From the NCBI RefSeq assembly GCF_009930815.1, contig NZ_CP022222.1:8970501-9034500 (forward strand): a stretch of 64,000 nucleotides of DNA. The letters are read 5' to 3'. Both the position numbers and the translations under genes were made by a program. The notes under the pieces were generated by a model. The model was given only the letters and a program-made list of their open reading frames with translations, ran no database searches and had not been told where the DNA came from. The first letter of the stretch is position 1. Every line of letters begins with the position of its first letter. Positions 27,145 to 35,141 of this stretch are shown here, in pieces. The DNA comes from Bradyrhizobium sp. CCBAU 051011. Its GTDB lineage: Bacteria > Pseudomonadota > Alphaproteobacteria > Rhizobiales > Xanthobacteraceae.

Positions 27145-27531
27145 CTATTGCTTGCGCGATGCAGCCGTCCTCGCATCCTTAAAATTGAGGAAAAGCTTGA
27201 AGCCGCAAAAAACGCTTATCAGCGCCGGCGGAAACATGATCGCGACAAGCAGCAAAGGCGACATGTTCGATGAAGGGTCAATCCATCTTTCAAACAACCA
27301 AACCAAAGCAAGGTCGATGGAAACGACGAGCAGAGCGAGAGCCAGCAACGGCAGAAATAGCCCGGCGATTATTGAAAGCCAACCAGGAGCAGCAGCCGAC
27401 CAATCGACGCCATCGAATGCCGGTTCGTGCCGTATGGGCTTGGAGATATCAGCCACGTCGGGCTTGTCGCTTAACCCGACGCTTCGAGGACGCTGGGTCC
27501 ACGCAACCGCATCATTCATTTTAACAGCCAT
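27145..27531 (-). CDS. Hypothetical membrane protein with two helices
   Basis: A 128-residue protein. About 50 polar N-terminal residues precede two hydrophobic helices (LSIIAGLFLPLLALALLVV and SPLLLVAIMFPPALISVFCG), with a short basic tail. I do not recognise the family. Both ends are likely cytoplasmic by the positive-inside rule. It is isolated between an epoxide hydrolase and a low-information stretch. An alternative ATG four codons in is possible. Confidence 0.5.
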   Translation of the reverse strand: MAVKMNDAVAWTQRPRSVGLSDKPDVADISKPIRHEPAFDGVDWSAAAPGWLSIIAGLFLPLLALALLVVSIDLALVWLFERWIDPSSNMSPLLLVAIMFPPALISVFCGFKLFLNFKDARTAASRKQ

Positions 27532-28052
27532 GACAATTAAACAGCGTGATTATCTTAAAACTGGGATCGCAAGGTTTGATTGGCCGCCAATATCGGCGGC
27601 ATTGCGCAATCCTATAGCAGCGATTTGATACGGTTTATAGGGCGAAACCGGCTTTATTTGGGTTCCACGGCAATCCACATGTGGAGATATAATTGCAACG
27701 CGCGCAAAGATTCGCTCGCGACGGCCGCGACCATGGATGGCAGCCCACTTCATGCGAAAACAACTCCAGGGTGCGCTTCGCCTCGCTCAAGGGCCAAGCA
27801 AAGCGAGCCTTCACGCTCCGCGATGATGAACAAATTCGAATGTGGAGCGTTATGCCCGACCGATTAGCGATCTGCAGCCGGTCGAGAGCGCGGGGATGAT
27901 TCGTATCCTGTTCGTTTCATGGGCGGTTCTCATGCTGGCGTCACAGCTCATTTGCGGCTGCGCCACATTCCTGCATTGGCTTTCGGCAGGCTGACGGCCG
28001 CCGCAGCTACGAAGTCTGGCCGATCCTCGTTTGGCAGATATTCGGCCCGCGA
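27532..28052. other. 521-bp low-information spacer
   Basis: No long credible frame on either strand. The first 200 bases are markedly AT-richer than the catabolic region. One very short lipoprotein-like frame at 27896-27994 is listed separately. Nothing repeat-like or RNA-like was recognised. Confidence 0.35.
27896..27994 (+). CDS. Possible 32-residue lipoprotein-like small protein
   Basis: The frame encodes MIRILFVSWAVLMLAS and then QLICGCATFLHWLSAG: a signal-like hydrophobic stretch followed by two cysteines that could be a lipobox. GAGAGCGCGGGG lies directly upstream but with poor spacing. Frames of this size occur by chance, so this is a tentative call resting only on the signal-peptide look. 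Confidence 0.25.
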   Translation: MIRILFVSWAVLMLASQLICGCATFLHWLSAG

Positions 28053-28328
28053 TCAGTACCAGGGCCACCAGTTATAGCGATGGCGCGGATTGCCGTAGTA
28101 ACCAGGTCCAGCGTACGGTCCATAGAAATTCTTGTCGCCATAAACCCACCGGGCGACCGGGCGGCGCCGATCCGGTCGGTAGCAATTGCCCGCCTCGTCG
28201 CAGATCACCTTCGCGGCCGTGATGAGCGAACCCGGAGCAGGCTGCATATGGCTCAGAAGCGGCGCGGCACTGGCATTGGAAGCAATCAAGAAACTGGCCG
28301 CCAGCACCGACGCACAGATCGTTCGCAT
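28053..28328 (-). CDS. Small secreted Tyr/Trp-rich protein
   Basis: A 91-residue protein with a clear signal peptide (RTICASVLAASFLIASNASA, residues 2-21). A mature domain follows with one Cys pair (VICDEAGNCYRP) and an aromatic, glycine-rich C-terminus ending NWWPWY. GGGGGAGACGAGAT precedes the ATG, a good ribosome site. This kind of small exported protein with a Tyr/Pro/Gly tail is common in Bradyrhizobium-type genomes but uncharacterised. Probably periplasmic or cell-surface. Confidence 0.7.
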   Translation of the reverse strand: MRTICASVLAASFLIASNASAAPLLSHMQPAPGSLITAAKVICDEAGNCYRPDRRRPVARWVYGDKNFYGPYAGPGYYGNPRHRYNWWPWY

Positions 28329-28600
28329 ATCTCGTCTCCCCCTCGCGAATTAACTAGCTGCTGCTCCGAAAATACGAAGCCCCACACCGACAAACAAAAA
28401 CTAGTTCCGTCCGAGCCTATCCGCTTGACCGAAAGCTGACTAGGCCTCCTGCCCTGATTTTCCAGGGTAAAACCGGGATCGGCCTCGACGGGTTCAGTGG
28501 TTATGTCACCACAACCCGCATTCACATCAGGCGATCAAGTGCCCGATAAGCCGAGCCCCGTTCAGGACTGTGGGCGCATCGGACCCGTTGGCCGCCTGCG

Positions 28601-28783
28601 CTACACCGGATGCCGAATGCCCGCCTGAATTGACGTGTCGCGCAGCGACTGAAGCGTTCCTCTTGGAGAGCCGCACCGGCCGCATTTCAGAATGGAGCAT
28701 GGATCCGGCAGGGCTTCGACCGGCAACGCAACCGTCAGGCTCCCGCATTGCTCGCAAACCAGCTTGAATGTTTGCCGGTTCAT
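28601..28783 (-). CDS. Small zinc-ribbon protein
   Basis: A 60-residue protein with two CxxC knuckles, LVCEQCGSL and LKCGRCGSPRGTL, separated by about 23 residues. The spacing fits one zinc ribbon. The ATG at 28783 (MNRQTFKLV) is chosen because the similarity to ribbon proteins begins there; in-frame ATGs at 28810 and 28822 would add 9 or 13 residues. It may bind nucleic acid or a protein partner. Function unknown. Confidence 0.55.
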   Translation of the reverse strand: MNRQTFKLVCEQCGSLTVALPVEALPDPCSILKCGRCGSPRGTLQSLRDTSIQAGIRHPV

Positions 28784-29531
28784 CGAGGCCGCGTTCGTCT
28801 CAATATCCATATTAAGATCCATCAACCCGGACTTTGACAAACTGAAACAATGAACGATTGAAAACACCTCAAATTGAGCGCCGGCCTGGACCGCCACCCT
28901 GAACCCACAAATTCAGATTCTTGCTGACCTCTGCAACGGGCGAACGCATTTAACCCTAATGGTCCCGAGCCTGGTGTGACGGGCGTTTACTATTCGGCGA
29001 CGTCAAGAGACCGTACGGGGGTGCAGATCAACGCCCGCGATCTGCCGCTCGCTCACTACGACACAGCCAGCCGATACCGAGCGGTACGCATCGACGCGTC
29101 GATCAGGCTGCCGAAGTGTGCAGCCCCCTGCCTGCAGACGACAATGGCTTGGACATTGGATCAACGATCATCATCCTCGTTGCCAATTTCTTTTCACCGG
29201 ACGGTGGCGCGAGATCGGTCCGGAGGCTAAGTCATCCGCGCCTGCAACGGCTCGCGCGGGATTGCTCGACAGCGACGGCAGGATCGAACGGCCCGGTCCC
29301 TTGAAGCGGAGCCCGGCAGCTAGCACCTTGGGCGGCCTGGATCCCTCAATTACCGGACTCCAGTTCGGTGAATTAATACGCCGTGCTTCAAATATGGACG
29401 GCCAGCCGCCATCGGAACGCGCGTGCTGCAGGGACTGCGCAACGGGAAAATCGTTAACGCGCGCCGTGGCTTATTTGGGCGGACATTTCGCAGCAAAAAC
29501 ATCACAGCCGCAGAAAAAGTGAGAAAAATGA
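28784..29531. other. About 750 bp without a supported gene
   Basis: Frames on both strands here are short, overlapping and not protein-like. No RNA gene, repeat family or insertion sequence end was recognised. The last 60 bp are A-rich (AAAAACATC, GAAAAAGTGAGAAAAATG) and may include a promoter or leader for the downstream TPR/barrel gene. Confidence 0.35.
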
Positions 29532-29672
29532 ATGACATCAAGGCGTGACAAGTCCGCCAAAGAGCAAATCCCGGTTCCGCTGAATCGCCGCCTCGATTAC
29601 AGTTCTGCGTTAAAATTTAACGGGATTGGCGTAACGCTGGTTGCATGGGCAATTGGGGCGGAAATTACCTGA
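29532..29672 (+). CDS. Possible 46-residue leader or coupled small ORF
   Basis: An ATG frame at 29532 runs 46 codons and stops at 29670-29672, overlapping the start of the large TPR/barrel gene (29645) by 28 bases. It begins MTSRRDKSAKEQIPV and ends with a hydrophobic stretch. No ribosome site is visible before the larger gene's ATG, so translation through this frame could feed it. This is suggestive only. Confidence 0.25.
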   Translation: MTSRRDKSAKEQIPVPLNRRLDYSSALKFNGIGVTLVAWAIGAEIT

Positions 29673-32248
29673 GCCAGACGGTTTTTCGGGGAGCGCTGGC
29701 TGCGCTTTTGCTCGTGGCGGTGCTGTGGTCCGGCGCCAGCGCTCAGGTCGCGGACAGCGGCCCCCCGCTTGAGGGAGACGCCTATACGGCCGCGGAGACC
29801 GCCTACAAGGCGTTCGGCCAGCGAGATTACAGGGCGTCCGCGGCAAGCGCCGCCGAGGCTGTGGCGCTCCGTCCTGATCTCCTCCGCCTGCATCTCCTCC
29901 TGATCGATTCGCTGATCGCCGCGGGCGACCTCACCCGAGCTGAACAGGCCACGAAGGCCGCGTCTGCAGCTTTTGCGGGCAACCAGGAGCTCGAAGGCCG
30001 GCAAGCAACCATTCGGCAGCGCCTCGCCCAGCAGCCGGCCAGCGATGGCTACAAGGCGCTTGAAAGGGGCGATGCCAAGGCGGCGATCCGAGCCGCCCGC
30101 AGCGCCGTCGAATACGCCCCGGATTCGATGTCCTACCGCTTGTTGCTACTGAGTGCCCAGATCGCGGACAATGATTTGCCGGCGGTATTGGCAACGGCCA
30201 TTGAAGCGGTCGCACGCGACCGGGCGAACTATGTTCCTCTGGTATGGCGCGGCTATATCAACCAGCGACTGGGGAAGCGCGCTGACGCCATCTCCGACTT
30301 CAACGCGGCCCTGGCGATCCCGGGCCTGACCGCAGCCCAGCAGAAGAACGTCCGGTTGATCGCCGCCGATGCAGCTTTGGCGTCAGGCGATTTCAACGCC
30401 GCGATCGAATTGCTGGGCCGCTATTCGCGAACTGACCCCAAAGTCGTTACGAGGCTCACCGACGCCGAAGGTGCAAGCCAGCACAGGGGCACGCTTCCGA
30501 ACAATGGCAGCATGCCGACGCCGGTGCAGGAGTGTTCAACCACCGTCAACGGTGTGGTTTGCGAACTCGAGGCGCCTGCCGTCCTGAGCATATTGATCCC
30601 TTCTGCATCGCCGGAAGAAAGGGCCGCAAAGGAAATCTTTGAAGCGAAGGAACGGGCCTATCGGGCGGAACGAGACAAGGACTACAACTTGGCCATCGTC
30701 GAGGCGCGCAAAGCTGTTCAGCTTGAACCAGAAGCCGCCACGAACCGCCTCCTGCTGGTCAATATCCTGATGTCCGCCGGCCGCCCTGCGGAAGCTGAGG
30801 TCGAAGCAACCAAGGCGATCGACGCGGGGCATTCGAGCGCGGAAATCTATGCGCAGCGCGGCTATGCGCGCAGCAAGCTCAAGAAATTCAGTGGCGCGAT
30901 GTCAGACTGGGAAAACGCCCTGAAGCGGGGCCTCCCGCCCACTCAGGCCCACGACGTTCGGCTCGCCCTCGCCGATGCTGCCTTGGCTTCCAACGACCCG
31001 ATGCGGGCATTGCGCGCGCTTCAGAAATTGGCCGTCAGCTATGAGACCGCGATCCGCAAGGCGTATGCACTGCAGGCGCTCGGGCGAAAGGAAGAATCGC
31101 TCGTCGAATTCAGAACGGCAGAACGGCTCGCCAAGACCGCTATTCAGCGGGACGGCGCGCTGCGTGCGCAGATCAACACGCTGGTGGAGCTGGACCGCAA
31201 ACCGGAAGCCCGCATCCTGTTCGATCAGGCAATCGCCGAGGGCAGATTGCGTTCGATTCGGGACGCCGACCTCGGCTATCTCGCCGTCGCCGTAGGCAAT
31301 GACGAGGAAGGTCTGGCTCGCTTCGATCGCGCGCATGCCCGTGGACAATTGCCAGCTCGGGCCACGATCGATGCGGGATATACCGCCATGCGTCGCTTCG
31401 AAAATTCAAAAGCCATCGCGTACCTGATGGAAGGGATCGACGCCAAGGCCGACGGGCGGATCGATATCAACGATCAAAAGCTGTTCGAGACGCGTCGGAC
31501 CGTTTCGGACCTCGCCCGCGTTTGGGGCATCAACAGTTCGATTACATACGGTAAGGTTGGTTCGGCGCCCAATCCGTTCCAGACGATAACGGCGGCCAGC
31601 AGTTACACGTCGCAGTTGGGAACCGAGTTCTATTATCGTCCCGAAGGGATCGGATACAGGAACGGCGCGATATTCGAGCTGTTCGGCCGGCTGTTCGAAA
31701 CTCTCTATGACCAGTCCGGCGGACCGACCGGCGCACGCACGACGCAGGGCATGGTGGGCGCCCGCTGGAAACCGTTCTCGAACGCCAATCTGGTTTTCGA
31801 AGTCGACAAGCTTTTCGCGCTCGGCGATGCGGCCCGCGATGACACGCTGTTGCGCGCCCTCTACTCCCACACAGTCGGAACCGATCTGCGTGTGTTGGAT
31901 GCGAGCTGGCCGACCTGGTACGTCTATGCGGAAGTGGATCGCTTCCTCGAGAAGCGGCAGCTGGTCGCGATCATGGAAGGCCGTTTCGGACGAAGCTTCC
32001 GGCTCGATCCTATCAGCAGCAAGCTGGTCTTCTTCCCGCACGCCGTGCTGGCCGCCAACTACGACGACTCCTTCGCCAACCGTGAGGCCTACTCGGCCGG
32101 CGCCGGCGCTTCATTGCGCTACTGGTTTGGCGAGACAAAATATACAGCGCCCCCTTCGTATTGGGAATTGACGCTGCAGTACCGCTGGCGCCTTGCGGGA
32201 GATCAGCGGGCGCAGGGGATCTTCGCGCAGACGTCGATAAACTACTGA
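29645..32248 (+). CDS. TPR and outer-membrane barrel protein, phage N4 receptor NfrA-like
   Basis: An 867-residue exported protein. A signal peptide ends ASA at 31-33. About 34-590 is a series of TPR-like helical repeats (for example AEAVALRPDLLRLHLLLIDS, EARKAVQLEPEAATNRLLLV). From about 620 the sequence becomes beta-rich, with alternating aromatic strands ending QGIFAQTSINY, and a terminal aromatic as in outer-membrane barrels. This order matches NfrA, the E. coli receptor of phage N4, which works with the glycosyltransferase NfrB in secreting a polysaccharide. A membrane GT2 with QxxRW lies 3 kb away. Role in glycan export is inferred. A bidirectional-looking hairpin follows. Confidence 0.8.
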   Translation: MGNWGGNYLSQTVFRGALAALLLVAVLWSGASAQVADSGPPLEGDAYTAAETAYKAFGQRDYRASAASAAEAVALRPDLLRLHLLLIDSLIAAGDLTRAEQATKAASAAFAGNQELEGRQATIRQRLAQQPASDGYKALERGDAKAAIRAARSAVEYAPDSMSYRLLLLSAQIADNDLPAVLATAIEAVARDRANYVPLVWRGYINQRLGKRADAISDFNAALAIPGLTAAQQKNVRLIAADAALASGDFNAAIELLGRYSRTDPKVVTRLTDAEGASQHRGTLPNNGSMPTPVQECSTTVNGVVCELEAPAVLSILIPSASPEERAAKEIFEAKERAYRAERDKDYNLAIVEARKAVQLEPEAATNRLLLVNILMSAGRPAEAEVEATKAIDAGHSSAEIYAQRGYARSKLKKFSGAMSDWENALKRGLPPTQAHDVRLALADAALASNDPMRALRALQKLAVSYETAIRKAYALQALGRKEESLVEFRTAERLAKTAIQRDGALRAQINTLVELDRKPEARILFDQAIAEGRLRSIRDADLGYLAVAVGNDEEGLARFDRAHARGQLPARATIDAGYTAMRRFENSKAIAYLMEGIDAKADGRIDINDQKLFETRRTVSDLARVWGINSSITYGKVGSAPNPFQTITAASSYTSQLGTEFYYRPEGIGYRNGAIFELFGRLFETLYDQSGGPTGARTTQGMVGARWKPFSNANLVFEVDKLFALGDAARDDTLLRALYSHTVGTDLRVLDASWPTWYVYAEVDRFLEKRQLVAIMEGRFGRSFRLDPISSKLVFFPHAVLAANYDDSFANREAYSAGAGASLRYWFGETKYTAPPSYWELTLQYRWRLAGDQRAQGIFAQTSINY

Positions 32249-32385
32249 TACGGCACGGTCTGCAAAGCACTCGCTCAATGGTACGCTCTCAGCAGGCAAA
32301 GCCCGAGGATTGATGCGTTTCCATCTTCTTGGGATGCAAGGCTCAACTAAAGCGGGACCATTCAAATCGGCTGGCGGCCAAACAA

Positions 32386-32407
32386 AAAGCCACCTCTCGG
32401 TGGCTTT
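32386..32407 (-). terminator. Intrinsic terminator between convergent genes
   Basis: AAAGCCACC (32386-32394) pairs perfectly with GGTGGCTTT (32399-32407) around a four-base loop. Read leftward it is followed by TTTTTGTTTGG, a good U-tract for the PEP-CTERM gene; read rightward the T-run is interrupted, but it may also stop the TPR/barrel transcript. Confidence 0.8.
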
Positions 32408-32439
32408 CGTCGTTTTCTGTTTCTTGCGCAGAGGTCAGA

Positions 32440-33324
32440 TCATGCCGCTGCTGGCATGCATCCAGCTTGGCGCCGATACATGCCAAAACCTAGCCCCGCA
32501 AAGCCGAGAAGCATCATGATCCAGGTCGAGGGTTCGGGCACTGCGGCAGTGAACTGCACCTCGCTCAGCAATATCCAAGGCTGCAGATTTGGAATGTAGG
32601 CGCTGTTCTTGAAGTCATTGACGTTATCGAGGAAGCAATTGGTGGCGGGGGCGTCGCACCCGTATCCGACGACATGATTGTTGTAATAATTGATGCCATC
32701 CAGCAGCAAAGACCCCCTGTTCAGGGTCAGGCTGAAAGTATCGCTGGAAAGGATGGGCGAGGCGAAGGCAAGCGTAATAACTTCAGTTCCGGTGTACGGG
32801 TTGTTCAGATAGTCGGTAAAGGTTGTCGTATAGGTCGGCGTAAAAGTCGTGTTGCCGGCGGTAGTGATCGATACACCTACCGAAGCGGGCTGGCCCACGA
32901 GGCCCCCAAAGCCGAGCGTACTAGCGTACGAACTCGCCACGTACAGTGTAATCGAGCTGACACTCTTGCCGGCCTCAAGATGAAAAATGATGGTGGGATC
33001 TTGATACTTCCAGCCGACGTAGTTTTGGGGCACGAACGAGTAATTCTGGCTTGGAATGGTATTGTCGGTCAGTTTGCCCGTTCCGCCTGTCAGCCACGCT
33101 TCCTTGGCGGCCCCATTTGACGGCACGACCAATGAAGAGCCGTTGGTATTTGCATTGGTTGGAACGGAATAGGTCGAATCGAAATAGTTGTAGTTGCCGT
33201 TTTGAATCAGCCCATTGCCATTGTTCATTTCGTAGCTGGTAACGGTGACCGGGACCGCCGATGCGGCCGTGGAACCTAGCAAGGTAATCGATAGAGCAAT
33301 GAGCAACCCAGGCCGTAGCGACAT
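32440..33324 (-). CDS. PEP-CTERM (PEPxxW-type) exported protein
   Basis: A 294-residue secreted protein. It has an N-terminal signal peptide (LLIALSITLLGSTAASA), a Thr/Ser/Asn-rich beta domain, and a C-terminal sorting tail at 263-285: Pro-Glu-Pro-Ser-Thr-Trp, a hydrophobic helix (IMMLLGFAGLGFGM) and YRR. Such tails are recognised and cut by exosortases. A matching exosortase gene lies at 40068-40979. The Asn/Tyr-rich body (NNGNGLIQNGNYNYFD) is typical of surface or matrix proteins, often glycosylated. GC is lower than in the catabolic genes. It shares its terminator with the convergent TPR/barrel gene. Confidence 0.9.
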   Translation of the reverse strand: MSLRPGLLIALSITLLGSTAASAVPVTVTSYEMNNGNGLIQNGNYNYFDSTYSVPTNANTNGSSLVVPSNGAAKEAWLTGGTGKLTDNTIPSQNYSFVPQNYVGWKYQDPTIIFHLEAGKSVSSITLYVASSYASTLGFGGLVGQPASVGVSITTAGNTTFTPTYTTTFTDYLNNPYTGTEVITLAFASPILSSDTFSLTLNRGSLLLDGINYYNNHVVGYGCDAPATNCFLDNVNDFKNSAYIPNLQPWILLSEVQFTAAVPEPSTWIMMLLGFAGLGFGMYRRQAGCMPAAA

Positions 33325-33712
33325 ATTAAACTCCTCAAGAGGTGAACAATTAAATCGAACACCATCGCTTATTGTTACTACTTTATTACCACGGACCTTG
33401 TCCGATGCAAGATGCGTCTTCCGTGGCAGCGTTTATCGTTAACAGGCTGAACGCGCAGGTTGTTGCGAATGGATCTCCACACGCGCAACCCGCCGGATTT
33501 GAAGCCCTTTTTGCCAAAGCGCAGCTCGATTCCCCTGGCTGACTCTCGCTCCAGATATGTCCCCTTAAAAGCGCCAAGGTTCAATGCTCAAAAAGCCCGT
33601 GATAACCGTCCGGTAAGCTTGACTGGCCTTTAATTCGGGGACCTAAATTAACCAATTCGATTTAAAATGATGGCCCGATTCGCCTCACCCCGAGCGATGG
33701 CCCCGGTGCGGA
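33325..33712. other. 388-bp spacer upstream of the PEP-CTERM gene
   Basis: AT-rich leader (33330-33390) for the leftward PEP-CTERM gene, then sequence with no credible gene. No hairpin terminator was recognised for the leftward hypothetical gene whose stop lies at 33713. Confidence 0.35.
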
Positions 33713-34027
33713 CTAGTTCTGCCGCCGACTGTCCGAACGGTACTTTGCGGTGAGATTGCCCGGCTGACGTGCCTGCAGGGCCGGATCTGGCACCCTCGCG
33801 AACTCGTTGGTCACGCCGTCTGACGCCAGTCCACGAAAAAGAAAAAAGCCCCGGTCGGTGACGACGATATCCCCCTTTTGAAGCAGGGTGTCGTTCATGG
33901 CCATCTCCGAGGCGATACGCTCCGCTTCAGCCGGCGAGGGCGGCGGACGCTTGATACGGCCGTGGTCCTGCGCAAACGCTTCTGCGCCCAGGGTCAAGGC
34001 CAACAATGCGAGCAGGCACTTCCGCAT
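33713..34027 (-). CDS. Small secreted hypothetical protein
   Basis: A 104-residue protein starting RKCLLALLALTLGAEAFAQ after the initiator Met, a signal peptide with cleavage after AFA. The mature part contains KGDIVVTDRGFFLFRGL and an Arg/Gln-rich tail, with no cysteines. The ATG at 34027 is preferred over one nine codons upstream because it begins directly at the basic n-region. The VVTDRGFFLFRG segment suggests a small beta fold. Function unknown. Confidence 0.6.
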   Translation of the reverse strand: MRKCLLALLALTLGAEAFAQDHGRIKRPPPSPAEAERIASEMAMNDTLLQKGDIVVTDRGFFLFRGLASDGVTNEFARVPDPALQARQPGNLTAKYRSDSRRQN

Positions 34028-34092
34028 GACGTCCCACGCAAAGATCGACGCCATTTCATATCACAGCCGCCGACAGAAGGGCGCTGGAAGGC

Positions 34093-34332
34093 TCAGACGT
34101 CCGCTCGAATCTTGGCCATCCCCGAGCATACCGTGGCGGCGAACCTGTTTTCCGGTGCCGTTTTCAGTTCGCTGCCCGGCTGATTATCGTCCCGGTCCGA
34201 TTGACCGTGCAATGCCCTTTCGAGCTTCAGCCAGTCGCTCTCTTTGATTTCGGTCGATTCATTCAGCGCGGCAAGCAATGCGCTTGTCAGTTTATCCGAC
34301 ACGGCCACAGTCCCCTGCTCCATTGGCACCAT
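34093..34332 (-). CDS. Hypothetical small helical protein
   Basis: A 79-residue soluble protein with an amphipathic helical centre (SDKLTSALLAALNEST and ESDWLKLERALHG). The start is uncertain: the ATG at 34332 follows GAGAGCCGGG, and an internal ATG three codons later or one 28 codons earlier is possible. No known family recognised. Codon usage is mixed, so this is a moderate call. Confidence 0.4.
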   Translation of the reverse strand: MVPMEQGTVAVSDKLTSALLAALNESTEIKESDWLKLERALHGQSDRDDNQPGSELKTAPENRFAATVCSGMAKIRADV

Positions 34333-34700
34333 CCCGGCTCTCACGCCGGAAGAACGGTGTCGCAACCACTCAAAGCCGCTGATCGAACTCAATGCTGTCT
34401 GAGCTAGAAATCCCAACTACGGGACGATTCGCAAGCGTGCCGCCGAATTCGCCTGCGTTTTTCCAACTCTAGATGAACGGCTCTTGAGCTCGTTTGATAG
34501 CCCACAAAGGGGGCCGTTGATATGAACGCTTGTTTGGCTTGGCTAATTCTTCTGCGCCGCGGCAGGAATGCAACAGCGCAATATCGCCGTGAGAAAATTC
34601 GACGGAAGCGGGAATATTCCCGGACGATAGGACCAACCCGCTGGGCAACCATGGTCCGGTTTGGGAGCATGTCTTGTGCGCACGCCAAGAAGCGGACTGC
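34333..34700. other. 368-bp spacer without a supported gene
   Basis: Only short, basic, low-complexity frames occur, with no ribosome sites of note. No repeat or RNA gene recognised. Confidence 0.35.
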
Positions 34701-34817
34701 CTAGACCCCTAAGAGCCATTCCACACCGGTGAATATCGCCCACAGCCAACCAACCATGGCGATCCCGATTGCCGCCAAGTAGAGCGGCGGCGTCAGTCCT
34801 TGACGCAACTTTATCAT
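34701..34817 (-). CDS. 38-residue single-helix membrane protein
   Basis: The frame encodes MIKLRQGLTPPLYLAA and then a hydrophobic helix (IGIAMVGWLWAIFTGVEWLL), a complete one-pass membrane miniprotein. Its ATG overlaps the stop of the 52-residue gene upstream by four bases (ATGA), a typical coupled arrangement that argues against chance. It is below usual gene-finder length limits. Aromatic residues at both helix ends fit membrane insertion. Function unknown. Confidence 0.6.
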   Translation of the reverse strand: MIKLRQGLTPPLYLAAIGIAMVGWLWAIFTGVEWLLGV

Positions 34818-34972
34818 TGTGAACTTCGCAAAGCTTCCGCCTCGGACAGACGTTCGCGAAGGCGTCGCAATTCGAGATATCGTTCCGCAATGGTCTCGGC
34901 CGGCTGCTTTTTCAAGGCCTTCGGCGGCTTCTTTGGTTTCGGCAGAATGGTCGTGCGGCTGTGCGCTTTCAT
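34814..34972 (-). CDS. 52-residue basic/coiled small protein
   Basis: Starts MKAHSRTTILPKPKKPPKAL, a Lys/Pro-rich tail, and continues with a charged amphipathic helix (AERYLELRRLRERLSEAEAL). A very strong purine-rich ribosome site, GGAGGAGGGGG, lies six bases before the ATG. It is translationally coupled to the 38-residue membrane protein. The helix could be a coiled coil that meets a partner at the membrane. Function unknown. Confidence 0.65.
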   Translation of the reverse strand: MKAHSRTTILPKPKKPPKALKKQPAETIAERYLELRRLRERLSEAEALRSSQ

Positions 34973-35141
34973 GTGTGCCCCCTCCTCCTGCCTGAGAACT
35001 CAGGCAAACGGCATGCCAGTTAAATTCGGTGATGCAACTGGACTCCGTTTAACCTTTGTCGGCGCGTTTTTATGGGAGTTCGATAACGGTTGCGTGACCC
35101 ATTTGGGGGACGTCGCGAAAAAAACCGCGGGCCAAACATAG

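Noticed and set aside
29118..29522. 134-codon plus-strand frame upstream of the NfrA-like gene
   Set aside because: Low-complexity and basic, no signal or family; overlaps other equally poor frames.
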